This document shows positions 24,792 to 35,891 of a stretch of 64,000 nt of DNA, piece after piece (position 1 is the first letter of the stretch; every line of letters starts with the position of its first letter). This stretch comes from Triplophysa rosa (lineage: Eukaryota > Chordata > Actinopteri > Cypriniformes > Nemacheilidae), in the NCBI RefSeq assembly GCF_024868665.1, contig NW_026634424.1:115255-179254 (forward strand), written 5' to 3'. The notes under the pieces were generated by a model, which did no database searches, had not been told where the DNA came from, and was given only the letters and a program-made list of their open reading frames with translations. The position numbers were made by a program, and so were the translations under genes.

Positions 24792-25783
24792 CAGGGGCCT
24801 CATTTATAAAACTGTGCGTAGGATCCTTACTAAAAGTGTACGTGCACCCGAAAACCAAAAATAGCGTACGCCAAAAAATATTCAGATTTATAAAACCGTG
24901 CGTACGCACACCTGTAAGCAATATTCGCTTTATAAATCACAGATCACTTGCAAGTGTGCGTACGTGAATCTGCCTCATATCCTGCCCTGTACACACCCAT
25001 TTTTACCCAGAAATAGTCAATGCAAAGCACCTCATGAATGCTGATTCGTATATTAATAAGCCTGGCATCCAATCCACTTGTTAAGCCTGACGTCACGCAC
25101 CATAATGGACGTATATCGTTTCCGGGTCCAACCGCTATCAGATGCCATAGAAAAATAACAAAAACTTATGTAAAACCCCCGATCCTTTATCTCCGTAACG
25201 AAATCACAAATGGCCACACATGAGATTCACTGAGATTTCCACATTGATAATTGTTATAATTATATTAAAGCCAAAGAAGGTCTCTGCAGCATTTATATGT
25301 TTACAGCATTTAGACTAATCATTAACACCTCATTAAAATCACCTCATTAATTACTGGTGTCCTTCACCTGAGATAAAATTTGAAGACATAATTGTAAAAG
25401 ACGAATGTTTCTTCATTTTTTCTTCATTTCGTTATGAACATCGTTAGGACTGATAACATAAACGATTGTGCAAGAGCTTAATGGCTGAATTTTCAGATTT
25501 TGACATTCGATGATTATGCACAGTAAGGAAAATATATTTAGTTATAGTTAGAGTTATTTGATGCTGTCCTATATTCTATGCAGTCGGATCATCTCCTCCT
25601 CATGCGTTCATAGTGTGATGGTGAGTTAGATTTAATTTTTATTTAAGATTTGAGTTTGATTTTACAAGAGCTGCATGAAACAAGTATCACTCAATACAAG
25701 CCAAATATCTCTGCAGATTTAATCTTCGTGATAATGAGGATATTTAAGGTAAAATTAAATGTGTGTGAGGGATTAATGCTTAT

Positions 25784-26653
25784 TGTCACGACTGAGAAAC
25801 ACTCGGACCCAATAGCAGGGTAACAAGGCTTTATTGCAAGAAGACACACAATTGTGCACTGAGAAAGTTCAAAAAGCAAGGCACTGAAAGAGTCCCTCCG
25901 TCCAAGCTGACTGCAGGGCCAACCGGGAGACCCGGTATACGGCAGCGTCAGCTAGGGTGAGAAAGGACGGCGGTAGATGAGATCCGTAAACCGACAGCAG
26001 TGAGGAGGTTGGGAGGCAGCAGATAACTCAGACGACAGCGGTGAGAGCGAAGCGAGCACACCCCGCCTCTCTGATGGAACAGGCAACCAAAGAGACGAAC
26101 CGTAATCCAGAACCGTCCACGATGGCGAGAAGTTACGGGTGGTGTTGTGGTGAAGGCAGTCCTCAGGATATTAGGGGTGACACGAAGTAAACAAGAACCG
26201 TAATCCACAACCGTCCACGATGGCGAGAAGTTACGGGTGGTGTTGTGGTGAAGGCAGTCCTCAGGATATTAGGGGTGACACGAAGTAAACAAGAACAGTA
26301 ATCCACAAGGTAGAGTAATCTGACACACGTACATCCATGCAACACGACAAGAGAACACTGTAACAGTCAAGATCAGGACAAGACAAGGGGTAATTAATTA
26401 CTGCAATACAGGGTACGGCATAACCAGAGTAACGAACGTACAAGGGAAGTGAAGAGGTGACCGAGACTAAATAGGGCTGAATTGATAACCACCAGGTGAG
26501 AACACAGAGATAACGAGGCTGATGAAGGGCGACAGGTGATACACATATACACGCGGACAGTGCGGTTGCCAAGACAACCGCAGCCAGCTTACCATACATA
26601 CGTGCACACACACAACGAGGACAAACAAACAGTGCTAGCCTCGGGTCCTGACA
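25784..26653 (-). repeat. Gypsy 3' LTR
   Basis: 870 bp with TG...CA ends. It contains a tandem duplication of about 97 bp (about 26105-26300, unit with ccacgatggcgagaagttac) that is also in the other LTR. Confidence 0.9.
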
Positions 26654-28937
26654 GTACCCCCCCCCCACGAACGCCCCCAGGTGGTCTAGGAGGGGGCTCA
26701 CCTCGTCTCCGATGAAGATCCACGATCAACGAGCGGTCCAGAATATCCCGGGACGGCACCCAACTCCTCTCCTTTGCGCCATAGCCCTCCCAGTCCACCA
26801 GGTATTGGAACCCCCTTCCCCGCCTACGCACGTCCAGGAGTCTCCTAACCGAGTAGGAGGGAGCACCATCCACAAGATGTGGTGGGGGAGGTGGTGGTCG
26901 GCTGCAAGCAGGATTGAGAGGGGAAGAAACAACAGGTTTGACCCGGGAGACATGAAATACCGGGTGGACCCGACCAAGAGAAGGGGGAAGTCTGAGTCTG
27001 ACGACCACCGGATTAACCACCTTGGTTATGCGAAAGGGCCCTATGAACCTGGGTGCCAGCTTGCGAGACGGCGCCCGGAGAGGCAGGTCCTTGGTAGTGA
27101 GCCACACTCGTTGACCACACACATAGGTAGGAGGAGAAGACCGGTGGTGGTCAGCCGCTGCTTTGGTACGTCTAGAGGTTCGGGCCAACCCCTCTCTGGC
27201 TCTCCGCCAGGTGCGCCGGCAACGCTGGATGAAAGCCAGAGCCGACGGTACCGCAGCGTCGGGTTCCTTAGAGGGAAACATGGGAGGGTTATAACCAATA
27301 AAACACTCAAATGGAAACAAACCTGCGGCAGCCGACGGAAGTGAGTTGTGGGCGTATTCTACCCACGAAAGCTGTTGGCTCCAGGAACTCGGATTAGACG
27401 ATGTCAGACAGCGGAGCATTCTTCCGAGATCCTGATTGGACCGCTCGCACTGCCCATTGGTCTGCGGGTGGAAACCGGAGGACAGACTCGCTGAGGCCCC
27501 GATCTGTCTACAAAATTCTTTCCAAAAACGGGAGGTGAACTGCGGACCCCTATCAGAGACCACATCGACCGGCAAACCATGGAGCCAAAAAACGTGGTCA
27601 ATGAGCAGTTGCGCTGTCTCCCGTGAGGAAGGGAGTTTACGTATGGGAATGAAATGAACCGCCTTGGAAAAGCGGTCCACCACCGTGAGAACCACAGTGT
27701 TACTGCCAGAAGAGGGAAGCCCACTGACAAAATCGAGGGCAATGTGTGACCAAGGGCGGGAGGGAATGGGGAGAGGACGGAGCAGACCAGCGGGAGGGCG
27801 GTTACAGGGTTTAGACTGAGCGCATGTCGGGCAGGCCAATACAAACTGTCTGACATCGTTGGACCATGATGGCCACCAGAAACGCTGACGAACTGACGCC
27901 CTCGTTCCCCGAGTGCCTGGATGGCAAACCAGCCTGGACAAATGCCCCCACTGAAGGACCTCAGGACGCAGCGCAGCCGGCATGAATAGTCTACCTGCCG
28001 GACACTCGGTTGGGACTTGCACCCCTCGACCGGCCTCCTTAACCCGCCGTTCGATTCCCCAGGAGATGGCCCCGACCACCACCCCCGCGGGAAGGACGGT
28101 GTCGGTCGTGGCACCATCCCCCGAGGTCGCGAACAAGTGGGAAAGAGCGTCTGGTTTGGTGTTCTTGGACCCGGGCCGGAATGAGAGGGTGAAGTTGAAA
28201 CGCCCAAAGAAGAGTGCCCAACGGGCCTGACGAGAACTTAACCTCCTGGCCGAATGGATGTACTCCAGGTTTTTATGGTCCGTCCAGACCAGGAAGGGCT
28301 GTGCTGCTCCCTCCAACCAGTGATGCCACTCGCCCAATGCTAGCTTGACCGCCAGCAGTTCCCTGTTACCGATGTCGTAGTTACGTTCTGCCGGGCTGAG
28401 GCGATGGGAGAGATAGGCACAGGGGTGAACCTTCTCATCGTGCATCGACCGCTGAGACAAGACTGCGCCTACTCCGACGTCGGAAGCGTCGACCTCGACG
28501 ATAAACTGGCCAGCAGGATCTGGAATAGACAAGACAGGAGCAGAGATAAAACGGGACTTTAACTTATCAAAGGCAGCCTGAGCTTGCTGATTCCACCTGA
28601 AGGAAACCTTGGTGGAGGTCAACGCAGTAAGGGGTGCAGCAATCTGACCAAAGTTTCTGATGAAACGCCGGTAGAAGTTGGCGAATCCCAAGAAACGCTG
28701 CAGTCCCTTACGGGAGTCGGGTACCGGCCACTTGGCGACAGCCTCTGTCTTGACGGGATCAGCCTGGATACCCGAAGTGGATAATATGTGGCCAAGGAAC
28801 GTCACAGACTTGGCGTGGAACTCGCACTTCTCCGCTTTGACAAAGAGCCGATTCTCGAGCAGGTGCTGGAGGTGCTTGGATGTGCACCTGGAGAGAGGGG
28901 GAGAAAATAAGAATGTCATCCAGGTACACGAAGACAA
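26589..28937 (-). pseudogene. Gypsy pol: RT end, RNase H, integrase, chromodomain
   Basis: 782 open codons. The end of RT ([33 protein letters not shown]) is followed by RNase H ([44 protein letters not shown]). The integrase zinc finger has H-x-H-like residues and C-P-T-C. The DDE core shows [23 protein letters not shown] and the Glu in [13 protein letters not shown]-terminal chromodomain ([20 protein letters not shown]) marks a chromovirus; such domains can steer integration to modified chromatin. The last codons run into the 3' LTR. RT catalytic residues lie in another frame upstream. Confidence 0.9.
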
Positions 28938-29826
28938 ACTGATTAATCATGTCACCCAAGACGCTGTTGACCAGGCCCTGGAAGACAGCCGGAGCATTGG
29001 TGAGACCGAATGGAAGCACCAAATACTCGTAGTGTCCTGTGGGGGTGTTAAACGCTGTCTTCCACTCATCTCCCTCCCGGATGCGGACAAGGTGATAGGC
29101 GTTGCGGAGGTCTAACTTGGTGAAGACCTTGGCTCCCTGCAATAACTCAAAGGCAGACGACATGAGAGGTAGGGGATACCTGTTCTTAACAGTTATGTCG
29201 TTCAAACCTCGATAATCGATACAGGGCCGAAGGGAGCCATCCTTCTTTTGGACAAAGAAGAAGCCGGCGCCAGCGGGGGAGGAAGAACGACGGATGAGCC
29301 CAGCCTGCAGAGAATCGCGTATATATTGGTCCATGGCCTCTCTTTCTGGACCGGACAGGGAAAATAAGCGTCCCCTGGGAGGAGAAGTGCCGGGGAGGAG
29401 GTCGATGGAGCAGTCGTAGGGGCGATGAGGAGGAAGTGAGGCAGCCCGGGACTTGCTGAATACCGCGCCGAGATCGCAGTACTCCACCGGAACGGAGCTC
29501 AGGTCGACCGGTTCCCCCTGGGGAGCACAAGAGACAGAAACAGGAGACAACGCAGGACCAAGACAAGAGACATGACAAGACAGTTTCCAAGCAAGAATAG
29601 TGCTGTTTACCCAATCAATGTGAGGACCGTGCTGTAGCAACCAAGGGTGTCCGAGGACAACAACATTGTTAGGGGACTCAAGTATGTACACCACGATGCT
29701 CTCACGATGATTCCCAGAAATAAATAAATTTATGCTAGGTTGCAGTGAGTGACAGTGAAGAGGAGTGTCCCACCCAACGACCACACCGACACCGGATTGG
29801 AGAGTGAGACGGAAGGAAGTTGCCAA
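28759..29826 (-). pseudogene. Gypsy pol: protease end and reverse transcriptase
   Basis: 355 open codons. It starts within the retropepsin C-terminal half ([18 protein letters not shown]) and continues into [35 protein letters not shown] (catalytic Asp), [13 protein letters not shown] and [11 protein letters not shown] (YLDD). After that box it shifts frame into the 26589-28937 reading. Frame changes on both sides, with no visible slippery site, point to decay rather than programmed shifting. Confidence 0.85.
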
Positions 29827-30368
29827 CGCCGAGCCATCTCACGGTCGATGAAGTTGCCTTCGGCCCCAGAGTCTAGTAAGGCTAGTCCAGAGTGCGAGAC
29901 TCCCTGGTGTTCTAGAGCGAACGCCAGCTGGGTGCGGGACGTGTCTGGGAGGGGACAACTGAGCTTACCCACCAGTACCCTCCGTACTACTGGTGGGCAT
30001 TGGCTTTTAGCGGGCATCTGATGGCGAAGTGCCCCGGCTTCCCGCAGTAGAGACAGAGCCCCTGGGATAACTGCTGCTGTTTCTGAAGAGGAGAAAGGCG
30101 GAGTCGTCCCAACTGCATGGGCTCCGTGTCCATGAGAGGCGGGGTCTGAGGCTCGGAAGTTGTGAGAACGGGAGGTTCCATTCTGCGCCAGGACTTGCCG
30201 GCCGATCTTCGTCTTCGGCGTAAATCCAGTCGAGCCTCTACTCGCAAGGCGAGTGAAATCAGGTTTTCGAGATCCGCAGGGACCTCCATCACGGCCAGCT
30301 AATCCGCAATGGTGTCGTTTAGCCCCTCCATGAATCGTGCCCGCAGCGCCGCGCCATTCCACTCGCAA
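29730..30368 (-). pseudogene. Gypsy protease region
   Basis: The informative part is the last third: [18 protein letters not shown], with the Asp-Ser-Gly active-site motif of an aspartic protease that would cut the polyproteins. The frame overlaps the Gag zinc-knuckle frame and ends at a stop near 29730, with the continuation in a different frame. Confidence 0.75.
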
Positions 30369-30691
30369 GCGGCGCTGAGGGTCTGGAACTTGATGGCATA
30401 ATCAGTAATGGACGCCCTTCCTTGCGTCAGACGCGAGAGCTTGGCGGCGGTCTCGTCCCCCCGAACAGAGCGATCAAACAACTCCTCAAACGAGGCGCAA
30501 CAGGGGCTCTGGGCATCCCAAATGACCATTCCCCATTCCCGAGCTGAACCAGAGATAAGCGTGAGGACGAAGCTCACCTTAGATGATTCAACGGAGTAGC
30601 GTCGAGGCTGGAGACTGAACACCAGAGAGCACTGGGATAAAAATGCCCGGCAAGAGTTGGGATCGCCGTTATAGACGGGAGGGTTGTTCAC
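29987..30691 (-). pseudogene. Gypsy Gag with zinc knuckle
   Basis: Capsid-like Gag at 30299-30691 (YNGDPNSCRAFLSQCSLVF, REWGMVIWD, FMEGLNDTIAD). A TAG at 30299-30301 interrupts it, and the same frame goes on through a basic stretch to a CCHC knuckle (LCLYCGKPGHFAIRCP), which would bind RNA. It ends at a stop at 29984-29986. The in-frame TAG looks like a single nonsense change. Confidence 0.8.
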
Positions 30692-30916
30692 ATGAGGCTC
30701 GGAATCTGGCCGAAGAAGTTCTGTCTGAGCGGAGGCTCCGGTCTGTACCGCTTGAAGGCGAGCTGTGAGGTCAGTAATCTTGGGCGTGCAGTGTGCCGAT
30801 CTCCTGTGCCGCCGCGTTGAGACGAGACACCTGCTGTCCTAATAACACCCCTTGCTGTGTTACGGCCGTATGTAATGGACTTGGCCCCGCTGAATCCATT
30901 CCTGGTACGTTCGTTC

Positions 30917-31810
30917 TGTCACGACTGAGAAACACTCGGACCCAATAGCGGGGTAACAAGGCTTTATTGCAAGAAGACACACAATTGTGCACTGAGAAAG
31001 TTCAAAAAGCAAGGCACTGAAAGAGTCCCTCCATCCAAGCTGACTGCAGGGCCAACCGGGAGACCCGGTATACGGCAGCGTCAGCTAGGGTGAGAAAGGA
31101 CGGCGGTAGATGAGATCCGTAAGCCGACAGCAGTGAGGAGGTTGAGAGGCAGCAGATAACTCAGACGACAGCGGTGAGAGCGAAGCGAGCAGACCCCGCC
31201 TCTCTGATGGAACACGCAACCAAAGAGACGAACCGTAATCCAGAACCGTCCACGATGGCGAGAAGTTACGGGTGGTGTTGTGGTGAAGGCAGTCCTCAGG
31301 ATATTAGGGGTGACACGAAGTAAACAAGAACCGTAGTCCACAACCGTCCACGATGGCGAGAAGTTACGGGTGGTGTAGTGGTGAAGGCAGTCCTCAGGAT
31401 ATTAGGGGTGACACGAAGTAAACAAGAACAGTAATCCACAAGGTAGAGTAATCTGACACACGTACATCCATGCAACACGACAAGAGAACACTGTAACAGT
31501 CAAGATCAGGACAAGACAAGGGGTAATTAATTACTGCAATACAGGGTACGGCATAAACAGAGTAACAAACGTACAAGGGAAGTGAAGAGGTGACCGAGAC
31601 TAAATAGGGCTGAATTGATAACCACCAGGTGAGAACAAAGAGATAACGAGGCTGATGAAGGGCGACAGGTGATACACATATATGTGAATGTGAAATGTGA
31701 AATATACACGCGAACAGTGCGGTTGCCAAGACAACCGCAGCCAGCTTACCATACATACGTGCACACACACAACGAGGACAAACAAACAGTGCTAGCCTCG
31801 GGTCCCGACA
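30917..31810 (-). repeat. Gypsy 5' LTR
   Basis: 894 bp. It differs from the 3' LTR by a 24-bp extra atgtgaaat-rich stretch at about 31681-31704 and scattered substitutions. Confidence 0.9.
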
Positions 31811-32055
31811 GCTTATAATCGTTTTTATCACACTTACCTTTTGCAATCTAACTTGAGTTCACTAACTCACCATCAGTGTCGCCAAACTGCTCTGTCTCCA
31901 AAATGTCCGTACGCATGGGTCAGAGTTTGCGTGCAGGTGCGCACATTTTTCCGTCAAGTTTGTTTTTATAAATCCCATCTTTTGCGTGGGAAGTGGCGTA
32001 CGCCTCTTTCAGGGCATGTTTTTTGCGTATGCAACGGTTATAAATGAGGCCCCTG

Positions 32056-33503
32056 GTCCTCTTCGACGCCTTCCGGTTTCGGCGCCCCCCACTCAGGCGG
32101 CCCCCTGGAAGAAGACGTAGAAGAGGAGACTACCACCCCGTTAGCAGCCGTGGCGGAAACCGAAGCGGCCCTCATGGGAAGACCCCAGGGAGATTGAGAA
32201 TACCTTTCGGCCCGACTCCAGCCATTCCATCGCTGGTTGGTCGATCCGGGACGGTTCCTGCCCCATCCCAACAGCCCACTTCTAAGAGTTTTCTCTCTCT
32301 CTGGGTGTTTATCACAGCCGCTCTCACCCTCTATACGATGGTGTTCGGCAACTCAACGTTGCGTCATGGCGAGACCCAATGTCGAGGATAATCAGCAGCC
32401 TAAGCACTCTCAATCGACGGTGTGTTGTGCTACATCATCATCTGGGTATTATCACAGCCGCTCTCACTCTCTACACGACGGTGTTCGGCAACTCAACATT
32501 GAGGCGAGACCCAATGTCGAGGATAATCATCAGCCTAAGCACTCTCAATCGATGGTGTCTTGTGCTACATCATCGCCAGGCAGGTAAAACAGCTGAGCCG
32601 ATCTCCTCTCTGGGGCCCCCCCACGGCGAGGGATCCGCACTGCCAGCCATCGAACCACCCCCCGGGAGGTCGATGAAGCAGAACGTACCCCTAGCCTCCC
32701 TGTCTCGGTCCCTGGGAGCCTGACAAGAGCTTCCCAAACCGTCACGGTGACTACGGGATACGATCCGTCTCGGCTACGTGGTCCAACTCCCCAGATGCCC
32801 GCCCAAGTTTCGGGGCATCCTCTCAAACCTCAGTCAGAGGCAAGGATGCTCCCGTGCTTTGGGCCGAGGTCGCCACCCCTCTGGAGAGGAAGCGATCGTG
32901 CTCGTCCCTCTAGCCGAGATGTTCAACGGGTTTTACAGCCCGTACTTCATCGTCCCCAAAAAAGGGGTTGCTAGATCTGCATACCCTGAACAGGTGCCGT
33001 TCAGGATGCTCACGCAGAAGCGCATCCTGGCATCTATCAGATGTCAAAATTGGTTCATGGCAATCGACCTGAAGGACGCTTACTTTCATGTCTCGATCCT
33101 CCCTCGTCATCCTCCCTTTCGGTCTGTCCCTGTCCCCACGAGTCTTCACGAAGATTGTGGAAGCCGCCCTCACTCCCCTCAGGGAGAAAGGTGTGCGGGT
33201 ACTAAACTATCTCGATGACTGGCTCATTTTGACACTCTCGTGAGATGTGTTATGTACACACAGGGACCTAGTGCTTTGGCACCTAGATCGATTGGGACCA
33301 CAGGTCAACTGAGAAAAGAGCAAGCGCTCCCCTGTGCAGAGCATCCTCTTTCTTGGTATGGAACTCAACTCTGTCTCCATTACAGTGCGACTGACTACAG
33401 AGCGCGCTCAGTCAGTGTTGAACTGCCTGGAATAGTTCAAGCAGTCAGCGGGTCCCCTGAAACAATTTCAGAGGCTCCTGGGCACATGGCATCCTCGGCG
33501 GTG
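32056..33503 (+). pseudogene. DIRS copy 2, middle segment (Gag end, RT)
   Basis: Resumes DIRS copy 2 after the nested TIR element. A tandem duplication of about 140 bp lies at 32301-32578. RT follows: DVQRVLQPVLHRPQK, FRMLTQKRILASIRC, NWFMAIDLKDAYFHVSIL (catalytic block A) and YLDDWLIL near 33207-33230. Several frame breaks. It stops at GTWHPRR-W (about 33503), where an L2 LINE begins; RNase H is lost. Confidence 0.8.
32301..32578. repeat. Direct tandem duplication, about 140 bp, in DIRS copy 2
   Basis: Two diverged copies offset by about 140 bp, each with atcacagccgctctcac, ggtgttcggcaactcaac and agacccaatgtcgaggataa. DIRS copy 1 has the block once. Confidence 0.85.
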
Positions 33504-34454
33504 GATGAGTAATAACTCATCCAGTAAAAACTGGATGAGTAACAACTTTTTATTACTGAACTCGGACAAAACAGAAGTGTTACTTATTGGACCGAAAACT
33601 GCTGTAAGTAACAACCAAGAATACTGCTTAACTATTGACGGATGTTCCATAAAACCCTCTTCGTCAGCAAAGAATCTTGGCGTTCTATTCGATAGTAATC
33701 TGTCGTTTGAGAGCCACGTCGCCAACACCTGTAAAATTTTTCCATTTTTCCATCTTAAGAATTTGTCTAAACTACGTCATATGCTGTCAATGTCAGATGC
33801 AGAGAAGTTAATTCATGCATTCATGACATCAAGACTAGATTACTGTAATGCACTGTTAGGTGGTTGCCCTGCAGGCTTATTACAAAAACTCCAACTGGTC
33901 CAAAACGCGGAAGATCGAGTTCTTACACGTACAAAAAAGTATGAACATATTAGCCCGGTTCTGTCAACCTTGCACTGGTTACCCATAAAGCATCTCGTTA
34001 ACTTTAAAATCTTGCTTATTACCTATAAAGCCCTACATGGTTTAGCTCCTCAGTACTTGAATGAACTCCTTTTGTATTACGGTCCTTCACGTGCATTACG
34101 CTCTCAGGCGTCCTGTCAGTTGGTAATACCTAGAATTTCAAAATCAAGTGCAGGTGGTAGATCCTTTTCCTATCTAGCGCCTAAACTTTGTAATAGTCTT
34201 CCCTGCACTGTCCGGGAGGCAGACACACTCTGTCAGTTTAAATCTAGACTAAAGACACATCTTTTTAATCTTGCATACACTACACTTCCATAATATAAAT
34301 CCTCTGAGGGTTTAGGCTGCATTAGTTAGATCAACCGGAACCAAAAACACAACTGATGTACTTCTTGCATCAAAGAGTGCAGAACAGTACTCTACTCTCA
34401 GCCAGTCCTGTCTCATTGTTCCAAGGTTACCACAGCGAGCAGGATGCAGTTCAT

Positions 34455-34765
34455 GGCCTGACCTGATGGTAGAGCGGAGAATGGGAAGTGGCGACCTGAC
34501 AAAAGCTGAGATGATAGAGCTGGATAAAGAAGGACGCAGTCACCTGACACGTCTTCATGGCCTGACCTGATGGTAGAGCGGAGAATGGGAAGCGGCGACC
34601 TGACAAGAGCTGAGATGATAGAGCTGGATAAAGAAGGACGCGGTCACCTGACACGTCTTCATGGCCTGACCTGATGGTAGAGCGGAGAATGGGAAGCGGC
34701 GACCTGACAAGAGCTGAGGTGATAGAGCTGGATTAAGAAGGACGCGGTCACCTGACACGTCTTTA
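34455..34765. repeat. 107-bp minisatellite, 3 units, in L2 3'UTR
   Basis: Each unit starts atggcctgacctgatggtag and ends in a cctgacacgtctt-like block. The sister copies have one unit (18818-18925) and two (46196-46400, reverse). Confidence 0.9.
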
Positions 34766-35078
34766 CCACAAAATTTCAAATGCTATTAGATTATTAATGG
34801 TAATCTTAAAGGAGAGGTTGTTCAAATGATTTTACTAGATGTGAAATAAGTCTCTGGTGTCCCCAGAGTGTGTATGTGAAGTTTTAGCTCAAAATACCCA
34901 GAGGATCATTTATTATAGAATGTTGAAGTTGCCCGTTTTTGAGTGTGTGTAAAAACGAACCAATTTTGCTTGTATCTCTTTAAATGTTAATGAGCTTTTC
35001 ATCCCAGCCCCCTCTCCAGAGAAGGGCGGAGTTTCAGGAACTCGCGCTGATGCATACCGGCCAAAACAAAACATCAAA

Positions 35079-35360
35079 ATGTCAGTAATTGTTAGTGGTG
35101 TTCAGCCCTATATGTACGAATCGGAGTCTGACACTGATGGAGAGACACAAGAAGTGACAACCTTAAGAATTGAACAGGACGTTTCCGAATGCTTAGTTGT
35201 AAATTTACAGTTATTGTGAAATTAACGTTCTTCAAGTGATCGATAAGCATTAGCATGGTCCGTCATGATAATGTATAAATCGCTGTGCAGGTGCTCGTGT
35301 GGGAATTGCAGTAAAATGACTACAGAGCCAGAGAATAAATGCTGCATGGAGGTTGAGCAG
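35079..35360 (+). pseudogene. Two exon-like blocks, Cys-rich (P2X7-C-terminus-like)
   Basis: Block 1 (35079-35191) starts with ATG and reads VQPYMYESESDTDGE then IEQDVSE. Block 2 (35291-35360) follows an acceptor (ctgtgcag) and reads SCGNCSKMTTEPENKCC, with a good donor gcag|gtatag. Phases agree (2, then 0), but block 1 lacks a GT donor (g|cttag), so splicing is probably lost. The QPY...E-W-C-x-C-x2-C...CC pattern recalls the intracellular domain of P2X7 receptors, which fish carry in many mobile-element-linked genes; this is from memory and moderately uncertain. Confidence 0.45.
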
Positions 35361-35603
35361 GTATAGTTTAGCGTTACTACAGTTATACTATGCTTTCAAC
35401 GTTGTTCTATCATGTACTGTCACACTTACTTTATGTATTGTTTACCATAAGCCCGACAGCATGTGAGGGCAGCGTCAATAAATACAGTTAGACGCTGTTC
35501 TTCTATTGTTAGCAAGATTACCAATATAGCAGGATAACAAGCACATTAAGAGTGGCAATTTTGAAAGACTAATCAGCAGCAATATGAGGTGTGATACTTA
35601 ATG

Positions 35604-35891
35604 TTACTGCTTCTGCTGGATATGAGGACTGGGCACGAAGTGTTGGCATTGTTTCATTAGCAACCTTGTTGAAAGCCCAGCATTGTACTGGCCCTCATTC
35701 GTGAAGCAGTCCGGCGTAAAATGATTGGCGGAAACATGAAATACTTGACCGATTCTCAGCGGGACATTGCCTTCATAAATGAAATTGAACCATGCTGTTC
35801 TCTGTAACTCAGCTTGCGGGAGTCTATGGAGACAGTTATGCTGGTCGGTACATCCTAATACAGAACAACTGTAGTGCCCTCCATGGCGCAA
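35604..35891 (-). pseudogene. THAP-domain fragment
   Basis: 95 codons on minus: CSVLGC (first two zinc Cys), LHRLPQAELQRTAWFNFI (the Trp typical of THAP), then SANHFTPDCF and NAGLSTRLLMKQ. THAP is a C2CH DNA-binding zinc finger found in transposases and host factors. The third ligand, normally Cys in C-x2-H before F, is Ser here, so zinc binding is likely impaired. The frame faces the Cys-rich blocks on plus. Confidence 0.7.

Larger units (their letters stand above)
25784..31810 (-). mobile_element. Ty3/Gypsy chromodomain LTR retrotransposon
   Basis: Complete 6.03-kb element on minus. LTRs 25784-26653 and 30917-31810 start tgtcacgactgag and end tgaca or cgaca. The 6-bp TSD gcttat is at 25778-25783 and 31811-31816. 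A G-rich polypurine tract (26654-26668 on minus) precedes the 3' LTR. The LTRs differ by roughly 13 substitutions by eye plus one 24-bp indel, so insertion is fairly recent. Coding order on minus: Gag, protease, RT, RNase H, integrase, chromodomain. At least one stop and two frame changes disable it. I did not identify the tRNA primer site. Confidence 0.95.
24792..32055. mobile_element. TIR element (18-bp perfect TIRs) containing a Gypsy
   Basis: Perfect inverted termini caggggcctcatttataa (24792-24809) and ttataaatgaggcccctg (32038-32055). Next to them are subterminal tgcgta/tacgca words. Net length without the Gypsy insertion is about 1.23 kb; no transposase seen, so probably non-autonomous. 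I found no convincing TSD against either flank; superfamily not assigned. A related left end lies at 59544. It interrupts the Gag region of DIRS copy 2. Confidence 0.75.

Noticed and set aside
27404..28207. 267-codon minus frame and matching plus frames within Gypsy pol
   Set aside because: Shadow frames of the real pol reading, which shows all expected motifs in another frame.
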